Source: Candidatus Zhuqueibacterota bacterium (GTDB lineage Bacteria > Zhuqueibacterota > Zhuqueibacteria > Thermofontimicrobiales > Thiofontviventaceae). Taken from it: DNA of 45,178 bases. Where the stretch lies: assembly GCA_016931935.1 (NCBI GenBank), contig JAFGDW010000211.1, positions 1-45,178 of the forward strand, given 5' to 3'. The stretch's first letter is position 1; each line of letters opens with the position of its first letter. Of this stretch, positions 27,951-36,040 are shown one piece after another. Made by a program: the position numbers and the translations under genes. Below the pieces are notes generated by a model, which was given only the letters and a program-made list of their open reading frames with translations, did not search any database and was not told where the DNA came from.

Positions 27951-28280
27951 TTGGTATTTCGGATTGTGTTAACAACGGGTTTTGAGAATAGACACAGAAG
28001 CTGAAACGGAAAGGCGGATTAAAAGTTTCGGAGGAATTTTTATTGTCAGTGGTGGGAAAAATTATTTGATTGTTACCTTTACGTTGGGCGAGTCAATCGA
28101 ATATGGATGACAACGCTAGTGAGATCATATAAATGTTAATTGATTTTTCCGTGGTATCATCTCATGTTCTTTGATTTTGCTTGTAATATAGAAAGTCGAA
28201 ATAGAATCTTGCTCGATCTGTTTAGCGATTATTTTATTTTCAAAAGGAATAAATTTACCTGCTTTAAGTTTAAGAGTGTA
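27951..28280. other. AT-rich intergenic border of the nuclease island
   Basis: This 330-base gap lies between the exported-protein operon leader and the 3' end of the large nuclease gene. Base composition drops to AT-rich from about 28060 onwards. I see no terminator, att-like repeat or tRNA fragment that would mark an insertion point. An open frame across 28140-28478 on the plus strand runs antisense into the nuclease gene and shows no protein character. Confidence 0.35.
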
Positions 28281-31200
28281 TTACAAATCCATAACAACAT
28301 TCCTACGCTTGACAATATTACGTTCTGCTTCACGGTTATAATGGTCAGCTATGCTTCTAAGCGTGACGGCGAATCGTTGATAACCTACATTTTCAACTTG
28401 TTCTGCTTTTTGATGATATTCTACGGCAAACTCACGTTCTTCTTTTCCAGTTGGATCGACCCAATGTACTCCACGTGAGTTATATATTCCTATGCTATAA
28501 CCATCGCGCAAATATTCAGCATCTTTTAAGTTTAACTCGTTAGCAACTGTCATGTTTATCCATAAGCCATCTTTATCAGCTGGGCAGTGAATAAGAACCT
28601 CCCCAACTTTATTTAGCGCAACTTCAAGATGACCAGAGTCACTACAAATGTTTTTTACTTGCTTGATCCAATTTAAAAAATGTGCATCATCGAAACCATC
28701 CCCGTTTTGCATTCCTGGTGGTATTCGCCACTCGTTTAGTAATTGCCAAGCGTTTGTAGCGATAGCTTTCAATTCTTCTGATGGATTAGCTATTGTAATA
28801 TCACTCTTGTTCGAACGATAAATTAAACGAATAATTTCACAAAAGAATTCTGGATCGCTGGCAAGACGATTTTCCAAGGTTTTTGGTGCGATTCCATAGT
28901 GACGATCTAACAAAGATAAGTATGCCCATTCTATTCTAAAGAGATCATCAAGAGAAACATCGGAACTATTTTGAATCATTTCGATTAATTCTACTGTTTG
29001 ATGTATATCCATCGAATATACAGGTTCTGTTGATGATATTGCTGAGAGTAAAGCTTGTATGCACTGAACTATACTGATTGGTTGTTTGTCATAACGTAAT
29101 TTTACCAAACAGTCTATTGCGGCACGTGGTCTCCCAAATTCAATCAGTTTTTCAATAGCAAAGCTTAAATCCTTTTGAGTCTGATAGGGATTTACATTAA
29201 CGATTTGCCAGTAATTTCCCTGAGAATTAATTAACCAGTTTTCTACACGAATCCATGCTTCATTTGTAAACGGCAAATAACTTAGAAAGACACTGATCTG
29301 CTCTATTTTCCAATTTTCTTTATTTAAATTATCGACCCATTGCCAACTTTTATTATTATGCCGACTGTATATATACCCGTTCATAAAACTCGAAAGCTTT
29401 TTATTTTCAATTTCTAAAAATTTTGGTAATAAAAATTTATCGGTCTTTTCATCAGCGATAGATCCGAGTGCTATACCAACTTGGCTTGGAAACTCAACTG
29501 TTTCTGAAAATTGAATGACAGTTTCTAATCCTTTCAGATTTAAAATTTCCCTGATAGCTTTTTTACGACGTTCACTAAGACGTTTTCGTTGTTCGTCCCA
29601 GCTGCCATTCTTATCAAAGAGTTCAAAATCGCGATCTGAGAATAATTGATGATAAAGATTTATAGGATTTGATGGGGTCAGCAAGTCAGAAATAGATTCT
29701 ATAGAAGAAAGCAGATTATCATTCAATGCCCATTTCGCATCTTGAAATCGACGGTGTTTAGTTGTAAATTCAGTAAGTTTTTCCCAGATTTTTAATCGAC
29801 TATTTTCGGGAAGTTCTACAATCTTACTTGATGATAATAGTTCAAGAAATTGATCAAAATAAGTTTTAGGAAGGAAATTTAAATGGTCAATAAGCTCACA
29901 CAGATAATTTATATCTTGTTCGGCCATTGAAACGGCTATCTCACCGTAGAATGATAATTGCTCCAGATATTGTGATTGATTAAAATCCTTTCCATAATCT
30001 TCCGGTATATTAATCCGCCAAGATGGTTTATGTGAACCCATTGAAATCTGGTGTTGATTTGGTAATAAGCGAATAATTAGCTTCCAAGTTATTGCTGGGA
30101 ACTCCTTGTGCAGCGTATTTACTGCAACTTTGCGCTTCTCGATTGGTGCAAGTGTTTGAGGTAACCATGGCATAAAAATTGTTGATAAAGAATTAATAGG
30201 TCTATTGATCCATTGCCCCCCTGGGTCATTGTTTGCTAATTCACCAAGAATAGTACAAACACGGACTAAATATTTCTCATCCCATGCAAGACCTTCCAGC
30301 GCCCAAAGAAGACCAGTTAAATAATTATTACCCATCATACCTTTAGCTTCTTGTAAGAAAAGCTCGTAAAATGGGCAGGGTGTCGTATTTAGTGCTTTTT
30401 CAACCGCATTAAGAAATTCATCAGGCGCAGCCTCAGCTAAAATCGGTAGCAAATTGTCAAGACTTCCCCATGATACCCAATCTATATCTGTAAATATTTC
30501 ACGAATAGTGAGAACTACAGTTGTTTCAACTTTTCCTATTGAACAATGGATCAAGGCATCTGGTTTATTTCCTAGTAATGCTAAACCCTCAGCCATTCCT
30601 TTTCTGAGTGCAGATGAATGGATTAGTACTTTTCCATGAATACTTGCCATATATCGATCTTGCGGTGGAAGTTCAAAAGATGGATCCCGTTCTGTAAGAA
30701 CTGTCAATACAATTTCTTTGAAAATATCTAAATTCTGATCAAATATTCTTGATCCAAGCAAATTCCATAATTCGACACGATCTATTATTTGCCAAAGACC
30801 GTTTTGAAGTGAAAATGGACTACTAGGCAATTGAATTGCCTCTCTTATTTTTGAGAGCCAAATTGTACAATTTTGATTTAGTAGTTTACATAGGATCAAA
30901 AGGTCGGATTCGTAATTTTCGTCCCAAGAACCAACTAAATTCATCAGTGCAAAATCTGTTGCATATGGATGCTTACTCCAATCAGAATCCATTTTCTCAG
31001 GCTTGATTAAAGATGTTTCTTTAGGAATATGTCTAATAGCCGGTTGTTTAAACGCTTGCAATATATCTTCCGGTATATTGTCAGCTATGATAGTACCAGC
31101 ATTCTGATTCCATGTTTGAACTAAATCAACAATGCGACCCCATATCCATTCTGGACGTTGCCGATTAAATTGCGATATATGAGAATGAAGGAGAGATAAA

Positions 31201-31832
31201 ACAACACCAATCTCTTTCCCAAGATCATAACCAAGCAGGTGGAAATGTTTGAGAAACAAATAAATTTCGTCTTTTAGAATATCTACATTTTGATTAGCGA
31301 TTTTTAGATGATGTTGGATTACTCCTAATTTTTCAACACTCTTTGGAGGACTGAAACTAGCTTGTTTTACATTTTTAAAAAAATCATCAGAATTTTTTGT
31401 ATGCCTTGCCTGGTTTAATAACCATTGTACATTATGAAAATCAGTTTCACTTAAGGGGCCAGTAATAAGTGCAATAATATCTTTTCCCTTTGTAAAAAGA
31501 TCAGGATTGTTGAAGTCACTCCAAGCTGCTTTTATAACATTGGAAAGTTCACTATCTTTTTGTGTAAAACGAATTGAATGTTTAACTTGTCCAAGTAATT
31601 TACATCTTTCTTTTGTAGTATATTGTTCAACAAAAACAATTAAATCATCAGTATTATATCCACTAATTCTCCCTTGTAATTTTATCTCTCTAATAGGCCA
31701 CCAAGGTAAACATGGTGCGTATCCACCAGTAAGCATTAACGTGACAAAAGATGCTTGAACATGGGCTTCGAAATGCGCGCCTCCACCTCCTGTCGAAAAT
31801 GGATTGCACAGTTGTTTATTATTTGTGCTCAT
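28281..31832 (-). CDS. Large putative defence protein: Cap4/DUF4297-like nuclease domain with helical-repeat body
   Basis: A 1183-residue cytoplasmic protein without a signal peptide. Residues 15-110 look like a PD-(D/E)xK nuclease of the Cap4/DUF4297 style: GGGGAHFEAHVQASF (E22), KLQGRISGYNTDDLIVFVE (D62, D63), then GQVKHS (Q82, K84). The remainder is almost wholly alpha-helical with repeated W-containing helices (LLWALEGLAWDEKYLVRVC, DPGGQWINRPINSLSTIF), suggesting a HEAT/TPR-like sensor scaffold. In the STAND/Avs proteins that carry such nucleases, a P-loop NTPase lies between nuclease and repeats. I find no GxxxxGK[ST] motif here. The gene is a clear AT-rich island with codon use unlike its neighbours, and it stands alone. 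A single-gene abortive-infection effector is the best guess, with moderate confidence. Confidence 0.6.
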   Translation of the reverse strand: MSTNNKQLCNPFSTGGGGAHFEAHVQASFVTLMLTGGYAPCLPWWPIREIKLQGRISGYNTDDLIVFVEQYTTKERCKLLGQVKHSIRFTQKDSELSNVIKAAWSDFNNPDLFTKGKDIIALITGPLSETDFHNVQWLLNQARHTKNSDDFFKNVKQASFSPPKSVEKLGVIQHHLKIANQNVDILKDEIYLFLKHFHLLGYDLGKEIGVVLSLLHSHISQFNRQRPEWIWGRIVDLVQTWNQNAGTIIADNIPEDILQAFKQPAIRHIPKETSLIKPEKMDSDWSKHPYATDFALMNLVGSWDENYESDLLILCKLLNQNCTIWLSKIREAIQLPSSPFSLQNGLWQIIDRVELWNLLGSRIFDQNLDIFKEIVLTVLTERDPSFELPPQDRYMASIHGKVLIHSSALRKGMAEGLALLGNKPDALIHCSIGKVETTVVLTIREIFTDIDWVSWGSLDNLLPILAEAAPDEFLNAVEKALNTTPCPFYELFLQEAKGMMGNNYLTGLLWALEGLAWDEKYLVRVCTILGELANNDPGGQWINRPINSLSTIFMPWLPQTLAPIEKRKVAVNTLHKEFPAITWKLIIRLLPNQHQISMGSHKPSWRINIPEDYGKDFNQSQYLEQLSFYGEIAVSMAEQDINYLCELIDHLNFLPKTYFDQFLELLSSSKIVELPENSRLKIWEKLTEFTTKHRRFQDAKWALNDNLLSSIESISDLLTPSNPINLYHQLFSDRDFELFDKNGSWDEQRKRLSERRKKAIREILNLKGLETVIQFSETVEFPSQVGIALGSIADEKTDKFLLPKFLEIENKKLSSFMNGYIYSRHNNKSWQWVDNLNKENWKIEQISVFLSYLPFTNEAWIRVENWLINSQGNYWQIVNVNPYQTQKDLSFAIEKLIEFGRPRAAIDCLVKLRYDKQPISIVQCIQALLSAISSTEPVYSMDIHQTVELIEMIQNSSDVSLDDLFRIEWAYLSLLDRHYGIAPKTLENRLASDPEFFCEIIRLIYRSNKSDITIANPSEELKAIATNAWQLLNEWRIPPGMQNGDGFDDAHFLNWIKQVKNICSDSGHLEVALNKVGEVLIHCPADKDGLWINMTVANELNLKDAEYLRDGYSIGIYNSRGVHWVDPTGKEEREFAVEYHQKAEQVENVGYQRFAVTLRSIADHYNREAERNIVKRRNVVMDL

Positions 31833-32171
31833 TTTTAGCTCTATTATTTATCAGTCAATGAGTGTTTATTTGGAATTAAGAATTCTCAAGTATACGTTGT
31901 TGTTATTTCATATTGCTGTCAAGCATCACGAACACCGAGAAAAGGAAAACGAGCAACGCAAAGAGTAAATAATTGGTTGCTCCCGTTGCGGGGTGTTGTT
32001 GGTAGGAAAAATATTACAACTTTTCGACATCAATGTCAATAGTTTTTATTATAAATTTTTAATGTGAAGCTTTGGTGAATTTTAGATTAGATGTTTTCCT
32101 TTAAAATTATACCTGCATCAAGCAAAAGCGTGGTGCTGGTACAAGCGGGAATGTCGTTATAATAGATGATA
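31833..32171. other. AT-rich leader of the nuclease gene
   Basis: A gap of 339 bases. On the minus strand, a TTGACA around 31921-31916 lies about 80 bases before the nuclease ATG, but the best TATACT-like -10 is spaced 22 bases away, so the promoter call is weak. Near 31935-31990 AACACC and GAGCAAC segments recur in opposite orientation, a poor inverted repeat. No gene is seen. Confidence 0.3.
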
Positions 32172-32594
32172 CTATCGTACTCGCATCATTTTCCGTATCT
32201 CGCGAAATCCAGGCGTTTCCAAAACCGTAAAGTACATGCCGCTGGTTACAGCATATCCTTTCTGATCGCGCCCATCCCATGTAACAGAATAGTTGCCTGC
32301 AGGCTGGCGTCGTTGGACAGGAACCTGGACGGCTTGTCCCTGCAAATTGAATATCGTCAATTTTACATCGCTGAAAGCTGCAAGCCGATAGCTGATTGCT
32401 GTTGTCGGATTAAACGGATTAGGGTAATTTTGTAATAGTTGAAATGCCACCGGTGAGGTTGTCACATCCGAATCAACTGCAATATCACCGCCAAAATAAT
32501 CGAGCAGATGCTGTCTGACGTACGCTGGCCAGAGATTGAGAAAATTCCGAATTTGGCTAATTTGATAACGCCACGTATTATAGCGCTCCCCCAA
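32172..32594 (-). pseudogene. Remnant of a CotH-like T9SS-exported protein (C-terminal fragment)
   Basis: An open frame of 140 codons starting only at a TTG inside a hairpin, with no signal peptide. The first 30 residues (YQISQIRNFLNLWPAYVRQH) resemble the end of a CotH kinase domain. Compare the position of MKEWLTDHLTWMDRQW in the intact CotH protein at 41727-43919. Residues of about 50-140 are a complete type IX sorting domain (FQLLQNYPNPFNPTTAISY and GMYFTVLE). The 5' two-thirds of the gene is missing, with no continuation in other frames upstream. It is probably a dead fragment left by deletion or insertion next to the nuclease island. The similarity to CotH is inferred from one short segment. 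Confidence 0.6.
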
Positions 32595-32612
32595 ATTTGG
32601 AGGAGCGCTATA
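32579..32612. repeat. Near-perfect palindrome at the break point of the CotH remnant
   Basis: TATAGCGCTCC (32579-32589) and GGAGCGCTATA (32602-32612) are perfect 11-base arms. The 12-base spacer itself contains the palindrome CCAAATTTGG, so nearly the whole element folds back. It lies exactly where recognisable CotH coding sequence begins, so it may mark the deletion junction. No T-run is seen. Confidence 0.6.
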
Positions 32613-32714
32613 GAGTTATGAAGGCGATCAAAACCGTAAGTCACAATTGGCATGTGATTCGGTTTTTCATATGAGAGTTCGCAGTAACATAGCGTTTCTT
32701 GTTCCGGATAAAAT

Positions 32715-33221
32715 TTAACCCATCATCTGGAGCTGGTACTCGGTTCGTGTTTTCCCGGTGTACTTCTTGAAAACTGAATTAATCACCGATTTATTATTGT
32801 AACCGACTTTATAAATTATTTCGATGATGGTTTTATTGTTCATGGGGGAACCAGCAATCAGACGTTTGGCATCGGTTATTCGATATGAATTAATGAACTC
32901 GAAAAAATTTTGCTGGAATCCCCGGTTAATAACCTCCGACAGGGATCGCTGTGGTATCGAGACCAGCTCTGCCAGTTTTTGAATTGTAAGATCAGGAATC
33001 AGGTACGGTTGATATTGATTCATAGAGTAGGTCAATTGATTTTTATAGCGCGTGAAAACGGGATCGGACAAGGGAGGTTTATTAGCTTTTGATAAAGTTA
33101 TATCAATTCCGTGGAACAGTTCGGGATGGTTGAACGCATAATAAAAAATTACAACTGAAAAAATTAGCATGCCGCCGGACACTCGTGATATCAAATATAT
33201 ACCAAAAAAAACCCGATCCAT
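32715..33221 (-). pseudogene. 5'-truncated membrane-type AraC regulator
   Basis: The frame encodes 168 residues. About residues 5-34 are one hydrophobic helix ending YYAFNHPELF, like the last helix of multi-pass AraC regulators. Residues of about 70-168 are an AraC DNA-binding domain with two helix-turn-helix units (LTIQKLAELVSIPQRSLSEV; IIEIIYKVGYNNKSVINSVF; KYTGKTRTEY). The usual six or so preceding membrane helices are absent. The apparent ATG at 33221 lies inside the hairpin of the xylA terminator and has no Shine-Dalgarno sequence. The gene therefore looks like a remnant abutting the xylA 3' end. It could still be read as a short DNA-binding protein from an internal start. Its target genes are unknown. 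Confidence 0.65.
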
Positions 33222-33238
33222 GTAACCATGAACCGGGT
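33204..33238 (-). terminator. Rho-independent terminator of xylA
   Basis: On the minus strand, ACCCGGTTCATG (33238-33227) pairs fully with CATGGATCGGGT (33222-33211) with two G-T wobbles and a four-base loop, followed by eight T's (33211-33204). It lies about 30 bases after the xylA stop. The start codon of the AraC remnant falls in its downstream arm. Confidence 0.85.
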
Positions 33239-33266
33239 ATCGATTTTCAATATACCAAAAGTATAA

Positions 33267-34586
33267 TTAAATAATATATGAATTAACGACATTTTCCAGC
33301 ATTTCCTGGCGTCCGCTTTTCATCGTCGGTTTGCCATTTTTGAGAATCCATTGATCCAGATCTTCCAGACCAACTTTACCCGCCATAATATCGGCACCGA
33401 TGCCTGACTGATAGCTGCTGTAGCGTTCTTCAATGAAATTGTCGAGCGCTTTTTCTTTGATAATTTGATCGGCGATTAGCAATCCGCGAGCGAATGTATC
33501 AATACCACCAATGTGTGCATGGAATAAATCAATTGTGTCGATGGATGAACGACGTGGTTTGGCGTCGAAATTCAATCCGCCGCTGCCAAGGCCGCCTTGT
33601 TTCAGGATAATGATCATCGCCATTGTGGTGCTGTAAAGATCGGTCGGGAATTGATCGGTGTCCCAACCCAACAACAAATCACCGCGGTTGGCATCGACGC
33701 TGCCTAATTTGCCGGCTGCTGAGGCGACAGTCAATTCATGCTCGAAAGTATGGCCGGCAAGCGTGGCATGGTTGGCTTCAATATTTAATTTAAAATGATC
33801 AATCAGGTCGAATTGCCGTAAGAATGCAAGTGATGTGGCAGAATCAAAATCGTACTGATGTTTGGAAGGTTCGGCTGGTTTCGGTTCAATCAGGAATTGG
33901 CCTTTGAAACCGATTTTATTTTTGTAATCCACTGCCAAATGCATGAATCGGGCCATTTGTTCGAGTTCATGTTTCAGATTGGTGTTAAGCAATGTTTCAT
34001 AACCTTCACGGCCGCCCCAGAATACATAGTTTTCACCACCCAATTCATAGGTAGCATCAAGAGCATGTTTTACCTGTGCAGCAGCGTGTGCAAACACATG
34101 CGCATCCGGATTTGTTCCTGCACCCTGTGAATAGATTGGATTGCCGAACAGATTGGCTGTTCCCCAGAGCAATTTAATACCTGTACTCTTTTGCAATGCT
34201 TTCGCTTGTGCCACGATTGTTTCCAGATTCTTGCAGGATTGTGCGAACGTTTCTCCCTCCGGTGCAATATCCCGATCGTGAAAACAGTAATATTCAATGC
34301 CTAATTTTTGAATAAATTCGAAGGCCGCTTCCAAAGTGGCTTTAGCGCGCTCCATCATATCGTTACTTTTCGTCCAGGGACGCTGGAACACGTCATCACC
34401 GAAAATATCTTTCCCGCTGCCTTTCATTGTATGCCAATACGCCACTGAAAAGCGCAGATGCTCGGCCATTGTTTTACCTGCAACGACTTTTTTGGCATCA
34501 TAATATTTATATGACAGGGGATTTTTTGAATCTTTTCCTTCGAACGGGATTTGACTCGGCACTTCCGGAAAAAACGAATCTTGCAT
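33267..34586 (-). CDS. xylA: Xylose isomerase
   Basis: This enzyme interconverts D-xylose and D-xylulose in the cytoplasm, using two divalent metal ions. Its 439 residues match the class II enzymes. The start has a strong AGGAGGA Shine-Dalgarno. Family motifs are clear: FHDRDIAPEG (catalytic histidine region), YVFWGGREGYETLLNT, the metal-binding EPKPAEPSKHQYD, LNIEANHATLAGHTFEHE, and GWDTDQFPTD with the C-terminal GGLNFDAKPRR. No xylulokinase is next to it, so the pathway must be completed elsewhere. It is transcribed divergently from a LacI-family gene about 280 bases away, whose product is its likely repressor. A strong terminator follows it. Confidence 0.96.
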   Translation of the reverse strand: MQDSFFPEVPSQIPFEGKDSKNPLSYKYYDAKKVVAGKTMAEHLRFSVAYWHTMKGSGKDIFGDDVFQRPWTKSNDMMERAKATLEAAFEFIQKLGIEYYCFHDRDIAPEGETFAQSCKNLETIVAQAKALQKSTGIKLLWGTANLFGNPIYSQGAGTNPDAHVFAHAAAQVKHALDATYELGGENYVFWGGREGYETLLNTNLKHELEQMARFMHLAVDYKNKIGFKGQFLIEPKPAEPSKHQYDFDSATSLAFLRQFDLIDHFKLNIEANHATLAGHTFEHELTVASAAGKLGSVDANRGDLLLGWDTDQFPTDLYSTTMAMIIILKQGGLGSGGLNFDAKPRRSSIDTIDLFHAHIGGIDTFARGLLIADQIIKEKALDNFIEERYSSYQSGIGADIMAGKVGLEDLDQWILKNGKPTMKSGRQEMLENVVNSYII

Positions 34587-34733
34587 ATCTTCCTCCTAAA
34601 TGGTCAGATTGAACTTGAAATATTTAGCACGTTTATTGTGCATGAATATTTTCGTGAATTTGACGAATATTGTAGATTTAATGAATTAAACTAAGTTAAA
34701 TTGATTATTAGATTAAGGTAGACAATATTTCTG

Positions 34734-34761
34734 TTGACATTCTAAAAAAAACATCTATTTT
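34734..34761 (+). promoter_or_regulatory. Putative promoter of the LacI-family gene
   Basis: TTGACA (34734-34739) is followed after 16 bases by TATTTT (34756-34761). The predicted start point falls just before the palindromic operator at 34779-34792, which would give simple autorepression. The call rests on consensus matching only. Confidence 0.4.
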
Positions 34762-34778
34762 AAATGGTCTTATACTCT

Positions 34779-34792
34779 TTGAACCGTTTCAA
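34779..34792. promoter_or_regulatory. LacI-family operator (palindrome with central CG)
   Basis: TTGAACCGTTTCAA is a 14-base palindrome of the form TTGAA-N-CG-N-TTCAA, typical of LacI/GalR-family operators with a central CpG. It sits in the xylA-lacI divergent region, about 75 bases before the regulator start and 190 bases before xylA. It is the natural binding site for the regulator encoded at 34866-35897. Confidence 0.65.
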
Positions 34793-34865
34793 TAAAATAA
34801 TAAAAAAATAAAAAATATCCAAGACTTTTTTCTAAAAAAAATACCTAAGAAAATGACTCGTTAAA

Positions 34866-35897
34866 ATGAAACGAATTACGATCACTGATATTGCAAAGCG
34901 AGCTGGAGTATCTAAAGGAACAGTTTCCGCAGTTATTAATGGCAAAAATACTGTTCGTGCAGAAACTCGAAATTTGGTCACATCTGTCATGAAAGAAATG
35001 AATTTCCGGCCCAAAGGCATGGCGCGAAATTTAAAACAAAAAAATACGGATAAAAGTATCGGGTTGATTGTTAGGGATTTAATGAATCCGTTTTTCACAT
35101 CAGTTGCAATCGGTGTTAAAGATTATGCGAATCAAAAAGGTTATGATGTTTTTATTACGAGTTCGGAAAATGATCATGAGCGTGAAGTAAAATTTTCCCA
35201 ATTGTTTTCAAACAAAGATATTAAGGGCGCAATAATATCTCCGATCGTTGAAGGCTCCTCTGAAATCGAGCATTTGTTTAAATTGAAAATGATCAATTAT
35301 CCATTCGTTTTGCTGGAAGATGTACGAGGAATTCAAGCGAATGTCGTCAGTATTGATAATGTGAAAGCCATAAAAATTGCCGTTCAATATTTAATTGATA
35401 ATGGACACACAAAAATTGTTCATTTCGCAGGTGATCCTATTTCGTCCCACTCACTTGAGCGTATCGAAGGATTTCGGAAAGCATTCAGCGAATGTTCATT
35501 AAGTTGTACGCATGAAATGATTGTTACGATTGGCTCGATCTATGAAACTGCCTTTATAAATGCAATTCAGTTTTTTAAGAATCGATCGCGCGACCAACAT
35601 CCAACAGCGATTGTCTGCTTCAATGATCAACAGGCGCTCGCCGTTTTGGACGCGGCAATTCAGTTCGACCTGCAGGCGCCTGACGATATTTCGATCACCG
35701 GAAATGAAGATATTGCATTTGCCCGGTTGTTTCCCGTACCACTTACTACAATTCATGCGCCATTGAATGAATTTGGTATGAAGGCAGCAGAAATATTAAT
35801 TCGAAATATTGAATCTCCAACTTTACTTCCGGTCGAAAATCTGGTATTGGACGCGAATTTTATCATTCGCAAATCCACTAAGCAATTGAATAGCTAA
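34866..35897 (+). CDS. LacI/GalR-family transcriptional regulator
   Basis: A 343-residue repressor-type protein. Residues 3-50 form the helix-turn-helix (ITDIAKRAGVSKGTVSAVIN) and hinge helix region. Residues of about 62-335 form the periplasmic-binding-protein-like sensor domain (IGLIVRDLMNPFFTSVAIGV, HFAGDPISSHSLERIEGFR, ISITGNEDIAFARLFPVPLT). It is divergent from xylA with a LacI-type palindrome between them, so it probably represses xylA and itself and is induced by a pentose or an oligosaccharide. Possible further targets are the glycoside hydrolases downstream. The start lacks a good Shine-Dalgarno sequence, but the HTH begins at residue 3, so it is well placed. Confidence 0.93.
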   Translation: MKRITITDIAKRAGVSKGTVSAVINGKNTVRAETRNLVTSVMKEMNFRPKGMARNLKQKNTDKSIGLIVRDLMNPFFTSVAIGVKDYANQKGYDVFITSSENDHEREVKFSQLFSNKDIKGAIISPIVEGSSEIEHLFKLKMINYPFVLLEDVRGIQANVVSIDNVKAIKIAVQYLIDNGHTKIVHFAGDPISSHSLERIEGFRKAFSECSLSCTHEMIVTIGSIYETAFINAIQFFKNRSRDQHPTAIVCFNDQQALAVLDAAIQFDLQAPDDISITGNEDIAFARLFPVPLTTIHAPLNEFGMKAAEILIRNIESPTLLPVENLVLDANFIIRKSTKQLNS

Positions 35898-35970
35898 GAT
35901 AATTCATTACAAGTAGTTTTTCAGAGATTATCAAAATACAAAATTGATAAAGTTTCGATCCGACTAACTA

Positions 35971-36010
35971 AAAAAAGTCGGGCAACGCAGTAAGGTTGTC
36001 CGACTTTTTT
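35971..36010. terminator. Bidirectional rho-independent terminator
   Basis: AAAAAAGTCGGGCAAC (35971-35986) pairs with GTTGTCCGACTTTTTT (35995-36010) through one wobble, with a short loop. A-run and T-run flanks make it work on both strands. It lies between the convergent LacI-family gene and the T9SS glycosidase-like gene, ending both transcripts. Confidence 0.88.
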
Positions 36011-36040
36011 AGTAATAAATTAAACGATTGCACGCATCAA

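Noticed and set aside
28140..28478. 112-codon plus-strand frame at the 3' end of the nuclease gene
   Set aside because: It is largely antisense to a well-supported gene, and its translation looks random and AT-driven.
28281..31832. Possible P-loop in the nuclease protein (for example GKVLIHS)
   Set aside because: No stretch fits GxxxxGK[ST]; the nearest matches lack the glycine spacing or the K-[ST] pair.
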